From contig QMSR01000005.1 of the NCBI GenBank assembly GCA_003649695.1, forward strand, positions 1 through 18,841: 18,841 nucleotides of DNA, written 5' to 3'. Every line of letters starts with the position of its first letter. Positions within the stretch are counted from its first letter, which is position 1. The DNA comes from Thermoplasmata archaeon. GTDB taxonomy: Archaea > Thermoplasmatota > Thermoplasmata > Thermoplasmatales > B87-G9. The notes beneath the pieces were generated by a model, which ran no database searches, was not told the origin of the DNA, and saw only the letters and a program-made list of their open reading frames with translations. The position numbers were made by a program, and so were the translations under genes. Positions 13,400-18,841 of this stretch are shown in pieces.

Positions 13400-13969
13400 T
13401 CACCTAGCGGGGACGGCCTCCAGGAGCCTGATCTCCCTGTCGAGGTCCTTCAGGCGGAAGCCCTCGTATTCTAGGGTTTCCTTCGAAAGTCGAAAAAAGT
13501 TGTACATCGCCTCCTGGATCCTCATGGGGAATATCGTTATTGCCCTCCTGAGGGTCGTGTGGCCGTTCAGCCTCAGTAGGTGCTCGTTGTCGAAGAGGTG
13601 CACCGAGGCGCCCAGCTCCTTCATCCTCGCCACGAGCCTTTCCGCCCTTCTCCTCCTGAGGGACTCGGCGGCGAAGGGGAGGACTAGGTAAAACTCCACC
13701 CTGGGACTGGCGGCCGCCGGGTGCTCGATGAGGATCTCCACGGCCCTGGTGCCGGTCCTGCCGCCCAGTGCCCCGAGGATGAAGACCCTGTCCGCCGACA
13801 GGATCTCGGGAACCGCCTCCTTGAGCTCGTCCAGCGTCAGGGTCATGCAGCAGTCGCAGTCCCCGTCATCGACGACGACGAACTGAGCCTTCAGCTTCCT
13901 CTCCTTCGCGAGGCTGACCACCATCCTCCTTCCCAGGGTCCCAACCCCAATCACCCTAACATCCATCAC
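13400..13969 (-). CDS. Minimal FtsZ/tubulin-like GTPase-domain protein
   Basis: A 189-residue protein with the nucleotide-binding half of FtsZ in order. MDVRVIGVGTLGRRMVVSLA matches the first strand and T1 loop. ADRVFILGALGGRTGTRAVE (residues 59-78) matches the tubulin signature GGGTGTG, with Arg in two positions. FYLVLPFAAESLRRRRAERL matches the FtsZ PF-FEG..R segment, and SVHLFDNEHLLRL carries the guanine-contact Asn (N128). The C-terminal polymer-activation domain of FtsZ is absent. GFRLKDLDREI, near the end, may be a degenerate T7 catalytic loop. The T3 region is replaced by a Cys-rich DGDCDCC (37-41). GTG at 13969 gives a 4-base overlap with the upstream ribbon-helix-helix gene; ATG at 13966 is an alternative. 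A GTP-dependent cytomotive or regulatory role is inferred. Confidence 0.7.
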   Translation of the reverse strand: MMDVRVIGVGTLGRRMVVSLAKERKLKAQFVVVDDGDCDCCMTLTLDELKEAVPEILSADRVFILGALGGRTGTRAVEILIEHPAAASPRVEFYLVLPFAAESLRRRRAERLVARMKELGASVHLFDNEHLLRLNGHTTLRRAITIFPMRIQEAMYNFFRLSKETLEYEGFRLKDLDREIRLLEAVPAR

Positions 13970-14331
13970 TTCCTCATCACCCTCTTTTCGGCCTCAAGCA
14001 GGGAGAACAGCCTGGACTTGTTGGAGAGGAAACGCTCAATCATCGAGACCACCTCGTTCCCGGTGAACACGTTGGTCAAGATCACGTTCGCGGCCTCCTG
14101 GACGTCCGCGGCGAGACCGGCATTCACCCAGTCCCTCAGGAGATCCATGAACCATGTGGGGACGACGATCGCATTCTCCAGATTCCTGAACTCGTACGTC
14201 TTGATGAACGTCATCAACGCCCTCCGCATGAGCTCCGATTTGTTCCTGAACTCAGGGTGATCCCTCAGAAACCTCTCTAACTCCTCAACGTCGTTTTCAT
14301 CTAACCTAACCGTTATCCTTTGATCGGCCAT
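13966..14331 (-). CDS. Ribbon-helix-helix DNA-binding protein, partner of FtsZ-like gene
   Basis: About 121 residues from ATG 14331 (MADQRITVRLDENDVEELER). A GTG at 14361 would add ten residues but starts inside the promoter. Residues about 4-45 form a CopG/MetJ-type ribbon-helix-helix: strand QRITVRLDEND, helix VEELERFLRDHPEF, turn RNKSELM, helix RRALMTFIKTY. Such proteins dimerise and insert the strand pair into the DNA major groove. A helical C-terminal domain of about 70 residues (TWFMDLLRDWVNAGLAADVQ and on) has no match I recognise and may bind the partner protein. The stop overlaps the start of the FtsZ-like gene (GTGA), so the two are translated together. It could be a repressor or a centromere-binding adaptor. 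Confidence 0.82.
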   Translation of the reverse strand: MADQRITVRLDENDVEELERFLRDHPEFRNKSELMRRALMTFIKTYEFRNLENAIVVPTWFMDLLRDWVNAGLAADVQEAANVILTNVFTGNEVVSMIERFLSNKSRLFSLLEAEKRVMRK

Positions 14332-14333
14332 CC

Positions 14334-14348
14334 TCCCCAAAATGGGGA
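14334..14348. promoter_or_regulatory. Inverted repeat at the RHH start, possible operator
   Basis: TCCCCAAAATGGGGA is a perfect 5-base inverted repeat with a 5-base centre, starting three bases before the ATG of the ribbon-helix-helix gene and covering its GGGGAGG ribosome site and the predicted transcription start. Autoregulation by the encoded DNA-binding protein is possible; a chance repeat cannot be excluded. Confidence 0.4.
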
Positions 14349-14363
14349 TCTGACAAATCACTA

Positions 14364-14370
14364 TTTAAAT
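14364..14370 (-). promoter_or_regulatory. TATA box of RHH/FtsZ-like operon
   Basis: ATTTAAA on the minus strand, centred about 36 bases before the ATG at 14331. This predicts a leader of about 10 bases that contains GGGGAGG. It argues against a start at 14361. Confidence 0.5.
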
Positions 14371-14377
14371 GTTGAGC

Positions 14378-14382
14378 AAAAA
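14378..14382 (-). terminator. Possible T-tract terminator after the phosphohexomutase gene
   Basis: The minus strand reads CGTTTTTGC 35 bases beyond the mutase stop, before the promoter of the next operon. A T5 run is a weak but usable archaeal termination signal. Confidence 0.3.
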
Positions 14383-14416
14383 CGCAATCGATGTATGACA
14401 TAGTTCATTCACATTT

Positions 14417-15718
14417 TTATTTTTGTTTTAAATATGCTTTATTTTCAATAATCTTTGTGATCATTTTGGTGAAGATGTCCAGTGTCAGACGGGCCTCTTC
14501 GGGTGTTTTCCCTTCGGCGTACAGTCTTAAAACGTTTTCAGTACCCGAAGGCCTCACAAGGCATCTATTTCCCCGGATTTCAACCGCGTAGGCGTCCACT
14601 ACCCACTCGCCCTTGAGGGTGTCGGAGATCTTCTCCATTGCCCTTATCCTGTCCCTGACCCTTATTTTGGTCTCGGCGCTGAAGATCGATGGGAGTTCCG
14701 AGAGGGCGTCCGTCAGTCTTTCACCGTCCAGCACCTTTATGAGCCTCAGGAGGGCGTAGAGCGAATCCCTCCAAGGTCTCTCGCCAAACACGATGCCCCC
14801 GTTGTCCTCACCCCCCAGCCTCGCCCCTGACCTCCTTAGCTCCTCTATGACTGCGGGGGCCCCAACCCTCGTCCTGATGACGCGGGCCTCCGTCCTCTCC
14901 GCAACCCAGTCCACGATGCTGGACGATACGGAGGACACAACGATTTTGTCCCCCTTCCCGAGGATCCTCAGGGCGAGGAGGGCGAGGATTCTGTCCCCCC
15001 TCACCACGGAGCCACGGTCGTCTACCAGGATGAGCCTATCCCCGTCCCCGTCGGTGGCGGCCCCAGCGTATGCCGAATGTATGACGACAAGCCTACGGAT
15101 GTCGGATAGCTCGTCATTCGCGGGATCGAGCCCCCTGCACGGCCTCGGGCCTGGGGAGCAGAACACCCCCATGACCCTCAGGCCGGAGAGGGACAATCCC
15201 CTACCCATGATCTGAGAGGCGGCGCCGTTGGAGGCGTCCACGATGATTTTGAGGTCCAGCCCCAGGTCTTCCGTCGTACCCCAGAGGTACGTGTCGGCCA
15301 CCGGGATTTTCAGGATCCTGCGCCTAGGGCCCGTCGGGGGCCTCGCCTCCTCGTAGGCCTCCTCGACCCTCTCCTCCTCGGACCTGGGAGCCTCGGGGCC
15401 CTCCCTGGAGATGAGCTTCAGTCCCACGTACTCGGGGGGATTGTGGCTCGCGGTGATGGAGATCCCCGGTATGCCCATGTCCCGGCAAGCGAACTGGAGA
15501 GCCGGGGTCGTGGCGAGCCCACCATCGTAGACCTCAACCCCCGCCGAGGACAGTAGTGAAGTGAAGGACCTCCATAGCACGCCGGTGCCGGCCCTGGCGT
15601 CCCTGACCACGATCAGCTCGTCATAGATCGAGGCCAGGGCCGAGGCCAGCCTTGCTAGGTCGGGAGACTCAGACCCGTATCTCCAACGAATGCCGTTGGT
15701 CCCGAAGAGTCGACCCAT
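14417..15718 (-). CDS. Phosphoglucosamine mutase / phosphomannomutase
   Basis: A 433-residue alpha-D-phosphohexomutase from ATG 15718 (MGRLFGTNGIRWRYGSESPD); a TTG at 15742 would add eight residues across the promoter. All four active-site loops are present: phosphoserine loop SITASHNPPEY (S91), metal loop ATDGDGDRLILVD, sugar loop GGEDNGGIVFGE, and phosphate loop RPSGTENVLRLYAEG. Enzymes of this family interconvert glucosamine-6-P and glucosamine-1-P, or mannose or glucose equivalents, for UDP-GlcNAc, glycan and N-glycosylation precursors. In archaea, substrate choice is hard to tell from sequence; the GTNGIR start favours the GlmM-like group. It is divergent from triosephosphate isomerase and lies upstream of the RHH/FtsZ-like operon on the same strand, separated by a promoter. 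Confidence 0.93.
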   Translation of the reverse strand: MGRLFGTNGIRWRYGSESPDLARLASALASIYDELIVVRDARAGTGVLWRSFTSLLSSAGVEVYDGGLATTPALQFACRDMGIPGISITASHNPPEYVGLKLISREGPEAPRSEEERVEEAYEEARPPTGPRRRILKIPVADTYLWGTTEDLGLDLKIIVDASNGAASQIMGRGLSLSGLRVMGVFCSPGPRPCRGLDPANDELSDIRRLVVIHSAYAGAATDGDGDRLILVDDRGSVVRGDRILALLALRILGKGDKIVVSSVSSSIVDWVAERTEARVIRTRVGAPAVIEELRRSGARLGGEDNGGIVFGERPWRDSLYALLRLIKVLDGERLTDALSELPSIFSAETKIRVRDRIRAMEKISDTLKGEWVVDAYAVEIRGNRCLVRPSGTENVLRLYAEGKTPEEARLTLDIFTKMITKIIENKAYLKQK

Positions 15719-15724
15719 CCCCCC

Positions 15725-15731
15725 TTTTAAA
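15725..15731 (+). promoter_or_regulatory. TATA box of triosephosphate isomerase gene
   Basis: TTTTAAA lies about 24-25 bases before ATG 15752 and only a few bases before an in-frame ATG at 15734. It supports the second ATG as the leaderless start of the isomerase gene. Confidence 0.55.
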
Positions 15732-15751
15732 CGATGGTTCAATCAAAAAGC

Positions 15752-16435
15752 ATGGAGGCCCCGCTGCTCGTCGTTAACCTGAAGGCGTATCCCGGTGCCG
15801 TGGGGGATGGGGCACTGAGGATCCTGGAGGCCCTGGAGAGGGTACAGAGGGAGACCGGCGTCGCGGTAGCCATCGCTCCAAATCACGTCGACCTCTCTGC
15901 CCTCGCCTCCAGGACGAGCATCCCGGTCCTCGCACAGGGGGCCGTTCCCGGTAAGGGGGGAGCAAGAACTGCAAAGGTCCCAATTGGGATCCTTCCCTCC
16001 ATCGGGGTCGAGGGTCTGATCATAAACCACTCCGAGAACCCCCAATCCCTGGCCGAGATCTCCAAGCTGGTGGAGGAGGGGAGGGAGCTGGGCCTGTGGA
16101 CCCTCGTCTGCGTACCCTCCCCAGCGGAGGCCATGGCCGTGGCCTCCCTCTCCCCCGACGCGATAGCGGTGGAGCCCCCCGACCTTATAGGCGGCCCAAT
16201 CTCCGTCTCAAGGGCGAGACCCGAGGTCCTGCTCCAGTTTTCCAAGGCCCTCTCCGGGACCTACACCGGATTCCTCCTCGCCGGGGCCGGAATCTCAACG
16301 GGCGAGGACTCGAGGAGGGCCAGGGAGCTGGGGATGGACGGCGTTCTGGTGGCCTCCGCCATAGCCGCCTCCGGGGAACCGTTTAAGAGGGCACTCGATA
16401 TAGCAACCGGGCTGCTGGACCATGACCAAAGTTGA
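15752..16435 (+). CDS. tpiA: Triosephosphate isomerase (archaeal type)
   Basis: A 227-residue TIM-barrel protein, the short archaeal length (bacterial forms are about 250). I use ATG 15752 (MEAPLLVVNLKAYPGAVGDG) rather than 15734 because it matches the usual archaeal start and the TATA spacing. Catalytic residues are in place: K11 in VNLKAY, H93 in IINHSENPQ and E141 in AVEPPDLIGG. The phosphate-binding loops GAGISTGED and DGVLVASAI follow. It interconverts dihydroxyacetone phosphate and glyceraldehyde 3-phosphate in glycolysis, gluconeogenesis and pentose synthesis. Its end overlaps the next membrane-protein gene by 14 bases, so the two are probably cotranscribed. Confidence 0.96.
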   Translation: MEAPLLVVNLKAYPGAVGDGALRILEALERVQRETGVAVAIAPNHVDLSALASRTSIPVLAQGAVPGKGGARTAKVPIGILPSIGVEGLIINHSENPQSLAEISKLVEEGRELGLWTLVCVPSPAEAMAVASLSPDAIAVEPPDLIGGPISVSRARPEVLLQFSKALSGTYTGFLLAGAGISTGEDSRRARELGMDGVLVASAIAASGEPFKRALDIATGLLDHDQS

Positions 16436-17021
16436 AATTCCGGAGTTCGACAGGGAGAAGTATCTCAGAACCGAGATCAAGAACTCAAAACTCATAATGC
16501 TGTCGGCCGCGGCCGGTGCGATCTCCGGCGTGGCCGCGGGGCTCCTGCAGGTCTCCGGAATGGGCTACCTCTCCGTCATCTTCCTGATCCTCGCCCTGGC
16601 CTACCTCTTCACAAAGACGGACCTGGCCAGGAGCAAGACCATGACCAAGGTGTCCGCGGCATACCTAGTCATCATGATCTTCCTCGGTATGTGGGCGGTC
16701 TCAGCGAATCCGCCCATCATGGACGTCGTTCCCCCTAAGGTGGACGGCGTCTACTATTGGAACGGGACGGCCTGGGTAAGGTATGCTGGGAGTATCGAGC
16801 TGAACACCTCTTATGCAAAAGTCAAGATTGTCATAGTGGATAATGGAAAGATTACATCAGTCTCGGTCTCGGGAGACATTCAGGATGTCCAGAAGAGGTG
16901 GGTCAAGGACAACCAGGTGGAGATAATCGGTAAAATTGGGAGAGGTGGGCACAATATCAAGATAATCGCCTACGACTCGGAGGGGCACAGGTGTTCCAAG
17001 ACCCTAACCCTGAACTTCTGA
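16422..17021 (+). CDS. Three-helix membrane protein with extracytoplasmic beta domain
   Basis: A 199-residue protein of unknown function. An N-terminal charged segment (about 1-22) is followed by three membrane helices at roughly 24-43, 48-64 and 77-95. A soluble domain of about 100 residues follows, rich in alternating hydrophobic residues (KVKIVIVDNG, SVSVSGDIQ, NIKIIAYDSEG) and likely an immunoglobulin-like beta sandwich outside the cell. The three-helix arrangement is loosely like archaeal EMC6-like proteins, but I cannot confirm that. The start is ATG 16422, inside the tail of triosephosphate isomerase, suggesting translational coupling. The 3' end overlaps the convergent MoxR gene by 18 bases. 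Base composition of its second half is slightly more A/T-rich than its neighbours. Confidence 0.72.
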   Translation: MTKVEIPEFDREKYLRTEIKNSKLIMLSAAAGAISGVAAGLLQVSGMGYLSVIFLILALAYLFTKTDLARSKTMTKVSAAYLVIMIFLGMWAVSANPPIMDVVPPKVDGVYYWNGTAWVRYAGSIELNTSYAKVKIVIVDNGKITSVSVSGDIQDVQKRWVKDNQVEIIGKIGRGGHNIKIIAYDSEGHRCSKTLTLNF

Positions 17022-17876
17022 GAGATGTAGTCTGAGGAGGGCCTTAACGGCCTTTTCCTCCTCCTCGTCTATGGACATGGGCCAGAGGCACGCGGACAGG
17101 AAGGCCAGCTCGTAGGCCTCCTCCCTTTTTAGGCCCAGGGAGGACAACTCAGAGTACATCCTCGCTGCCGTCTCTATGGCCCTCATGCTCGGGGGCTCGT
17201 GGCCCTTCGGAATGCCGGCCTTCTCCATCTCCCCCGCAACGGCCAGGTAGGAGGATAGGTGCTCCGTCGGATCGCCCCTATCGGCGATCCTGCGCGGTAG
17301 AGACACCCTGATACCACCGCCCAGCCTCCTCCTCAGCACCCCCTCCAGGTACCTCCTCCTGAAGGGGATCCCAACGAACCTCTGGAGGGTGCTGGACCTT
17401 ATCCTCGGCTCCATGTAGTACTTCCCAACCGGGTTGTAGCTGGCGACGAGCAGGAACCCCTCCCTCGGGGCGTAGACTGCCCCGGTGCGGGGGACGTGGA
17501 GGATCCCCGAATCGGCCACGGAGTGGATCACTGCCTGGACGTCCGGCCTCGCCTCCGCAAGCTCGTCGAAGTAGAAGATGGCGCCCTCCTCCATCGCCCT
17601 AGGGAGGGCGCCTGTCGTCCAGACGCTCTTCCCCTGCCTGAGCTCCCAGCCCCCGATCAGGTCCCTGAGGGAGAGCTCCCTGCTCCCCAGGACCCTGACC
17701 ACGGGACGGCCAAGGAGGTACGCTAGCTCCCTGACGAACAGCGTCTTGCCCGTGCCCGTAGGCCCGACGAGCATAAGGCCCACGTGGTACCCTCCGGAAT
17801 TCAGGGCGTCGACGGCGAGGGCTATCTCGAACTCCCGATCCACGGGAACGTAACCCGGCTCCCCTTCCTCGAGCAC
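17004..17876 (-). CDS. MoxR/CbbQ/NorQ-family AAA+ ATPase
   Basis: About 290 residues from GTG 17876 (read MLEEGEPGYVPVDREFEIAL); a longer frame upstream to 18170 is antisense to the divergent gene and is not credible. Walker A is GPTGTGKT (38-45), Walker B is IFYFDELAEA (D104, E105), and the sensor-1 stretch is LLVASYNP. The YYMEPRIRSSTLQRFVGIPF segment carries the arginine residues typical of this clade. A short helical lid domain closes the protein. MoxR-type ATPases form hexamers that remodel or activate metalloenzymes with a VWA partner, for example CoxD-CoxE, NorQ-NorD and CbbQ-CbbO. The partner gene lies immediately divergent. The TATA centre is about 23-25 bases upstream, so the message is probably leaderless. 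Confidence 0.9.
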   Translation of the reverse strand: MLEEGEPGYVPVDREFEIALAVDALNSGGYHVGLMLVGPTGTGKTLFVRELAYLLGRPVVRVLGSRELSLRDLIGGWELRQGKSVWTTGALPRAMEEGAIFYFDELAEARPDVQAVIHSVADSGILHVPRTGAVYAPREGFLLVASYNPVGKYYMEPRIRSSTLQRFVGIPFRRRYLEGVLRRRLGGGIRVSLPRRIADRGDPTEHLSSYLAVAGEMEKAGIPKGHEPPSMRAIETAARMYSELSSLGLKREEAYELAFLSACLWPMSIDEEEEKAVKALLRLHLSEVQG

Positions 17877-17878
17877 AA

Positions 17879-17903
17879 ACGTTAAAGGACGAGCATAATA
17901 AAA
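17879..17903. promoter_or_regulatory. Overlapping divergent promoters of MoxR and CoxE/NorD-like genes
   Basis: Only 34 bases separate the GTG starts at 17876 and 17911. ATAATAAAA (17895-17903) is a minus-strand TATA about 23 bases from the MoxR GTG. GTTAAAG (17881-17887) is a plus-strand TATA about 27 bases from the other GTG. Shared control of both partners is likely. Confidence 0.5.
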
Positions 17904-17910
17904 CACCAAA

Positions 17911-18841
17911 GTGGGCGCCCTAGACCTGACCATCAGGGCCCTCTCCATGGGCAAGGTGGGGGTGATCCTCACCCCGGAACTCGCCCAGGACCCCCTGGAA
18001 CCGGGAGAGTTCCTGGGTAACACGCTAATCCTGCCAGCTGGGAAATACGACGATCCCGACCTCCTGGCCTGGGTGAGCGCATACCAGCTGCACGCGATGA
18101 CCGATGCCCCGGTCCCTAGGGAACTCTCCGGCCTCTTCAGGGCCATCCGCGGAAGAAGAGGGGCGATCAACTGCTATCCCGGTGCAGAAAGGTGTCTCTC
18201 CAGGATCCTCGACGCCCTTTGGGACTGCGCTGAACCCGTGGACCTGGCCCCCAGCAGGAGGGAGAAGCTTATCCGCATGGCCAAGCAACTCTTATGGTTC
18301 GGGAGAGTCAAGGGCACCTACACGAGGAGGGAATTGGAGTTGGCCGGGAAGCTCCTTAGGTATCTGGAGTCAAGCCCCGACAAGGCTGCCGAGCTCCTAC
18401 CCAGAAAGGGCGAGATCGGGGGTCCTACGGGGTCCGAGATCTATCGCACAGCCAGCAGCGCGGCCACGGTAAGGGGAAGGGGGTGGAGGGGAATTACGAA
18501 AATCCTAGGCAGCTACACGCTGTATACCGTAAGCCCGGCCGAGGTCGTCAAGAACCTCCTGGAGGGGAGAACGCCCCTACCCCCGAGCGTGCACTACTAC
18601 CACGAGTGGGACTACGTGGCCCAGGACTACCGGAGGGACTGGTGCAGGGTGATCGAGTACGTCCCATTCCCGGGGGTAAAGGCCAGGATCCCTGAGCACG
18701 AAGCGGTGACCAACGCCCTGAGGGAGCTCCTTCTCTCCCCGACGGAGCCGGTGAACCACGAAGACGGCTTCCTCGACGCGGGGAGGCTGATCGAGGTGCT
18801 CGGCGAGCCCTCACCCTCTCCAAGAGAATACAGGTTCAGGA
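17911..18841 (+). CDS. CoxE/NorD/CbbO-like VWA-domain protein, 3' partial
   Basis: An uninterrupted frame of 310 codons runs from GTG 17911 to the right edge with no stop, so the gene is truncated by the window; ATG 17947 is an alternative start. The visible part is N-terminal and mostly helical (GALDLTIRALSMGKVGVILT, RREKLIRMAKQLLWFGRVKG). It contains SVHYYHEWDYVAQDYRRDWC near residues 230-250. The EWDY...DYR.DWC pattern is typical of the linker before the von Willebrand A domain in NorD/CobT/CoxE-like partners of MoxR ATPases. The VWA domain itself should lie to the right. With the divergent MoxR gene it would form a metalloenzyme-activating pair; the target enzyme is unknown. No signal peptide is visible. 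Confidence 0.75.
   Translation, partial: MGALDLTIRALSMGKVGVILTPELAQDPLEPGEFLGNTLILPAGKYDDPDLLAWVSAYQLHAMTDAPVPRELSGLFRAIRGRRGAINCYPGAERCLSRILDALWDCAEPVDLAPSRREKLIRMAKQLLWFGRVKGTYTRRELELAGKLLRYLESSPDKAAELLPRKGEIGGPTGSEIYRTASSAATVRGRGWRGITKILGSYTLYTVSPAEVVKNLLEGRTPLPPSVHYYHEWDYVAQDYRRDWCRVIEYVPFPGVKARIPEHEAVTNALRELLLSPTEPVNHEDGFLDAGRLIEVLGEPSPSPREYRFR

Noticed and set aside
14391..14470. Small plus-strand frame over the A/T-rich gap near 14391
   Set aside because: It overlaps the 3' end of the mutase gene in antisense and is Phe/Ile/Tyr-rich only because of A/T composition.
17877..18170. N-terminal extension of the MoxR gene
   Set aside because: It is antisense to the divergent CoxE/NorD-like gene and crosses both promoters; the translation is unlike any MoxR.
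3187..18841. MoxR/VWA pair as a RuBisCO activase (CbbQ-CbbO) linked to the AMP pathway
   Set aside because: No RuBisCO gene in the window and the loci are 10 kb apart; CbbQO is known for form I and II enzymes, not archaeal type III.
1..18841. CRISPR array, insertion sequence, integrase or att site
   Set aside because: No regularly spaced repeats, transposase motifs or duplicated tRNA 3' end were seen; short recurring purine-rich words reflect codon use.

Overview
This 18.8 kb window is a compact archaeal chromosome segment. Archaeal signs are split small and large replication factor C subunits, AMP phosphorylase with ribose-1,5-bisphosphate isomerase, a short archaeal-type triosephosphate isomerase, a TtuA/NcsA tRNA thiolase, an Lrp-like regulator and TATA boxes about 25-29 bases upstream of start codons. 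Genes are GC-rich with AT-rich promoters, proteins are rich in Arg, Lys and Glu, and several genes overlap. A thermophilic member of the TACK/Korarchaeota range would fit, but that placement is inference. Nothing here looks recently transferred: I see no insertion sequence, integrase, CRISPR array or prophage gene.

Layout. 1-3212: a 5'-truncated ferritin-like/VIT1 metal transporter; a convergent Lrp-like regulator coupled to a small CxxC protein; a CPA2-type cation/proton antiporter; a small winged-helix protein. 3187-7389 (minus): XdhC-like protein, AMP phosphorylase, a DUF996-like membrane protein, ribose-1,5-bisphosphate isomerase and a coiled-coil microprotein. 7424-10262 (plus): a mini kinase-like protein, a dUTPase/dCTP deaminase-fold protein, ScpB, a DUF6015-like protein and RFC small subunit. 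10233-13264 (minus): TtuA/NcsA, RFC large subunit and RNase Z in one operon. 13306-13382: tRNA-Ala(UGC) with encoded CCA. 13400-15718 (minus): a very short FtsZ/tubulin-like GTPase coupled to a ribbon-helix-helix protein, then a phosphoglucosamine/phosphomannose mutase. 15752-17021 (plus): triosephosphate isomerase and a three-helix membrane protein. 17004-18841: a MoxR/CbbQ-type AAA+ ATPase (minus) and a divergent CoxE/NorD-like gene running off the right edge.

How they work together. AMP phosphorylase and ribose-1,5-bisphosphate isomerase are the first two steps of the archaeal nucleotide-salvage route that feeds type III RuBisCO; RuBisCO itself is not in the window. Both clamp-loader subunits are present but on opposite strands in different operons. 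XdhC, MoxR and the CoxE/NorD-like gene resemble the accessory set used to mature molybdenum hydroxylases, although no hydroxylase subunit is present. The most unusual locus is the ribbon-helix-helix plus mini-FtsZ operon at 13400-14331. It looks like a DNA-binding adaptor paired with a minimal tubulin-fold GTPase and could be a chromosome-segregation or division module. That function is inference; the fold assignment rests on visible FtsZ motifs.
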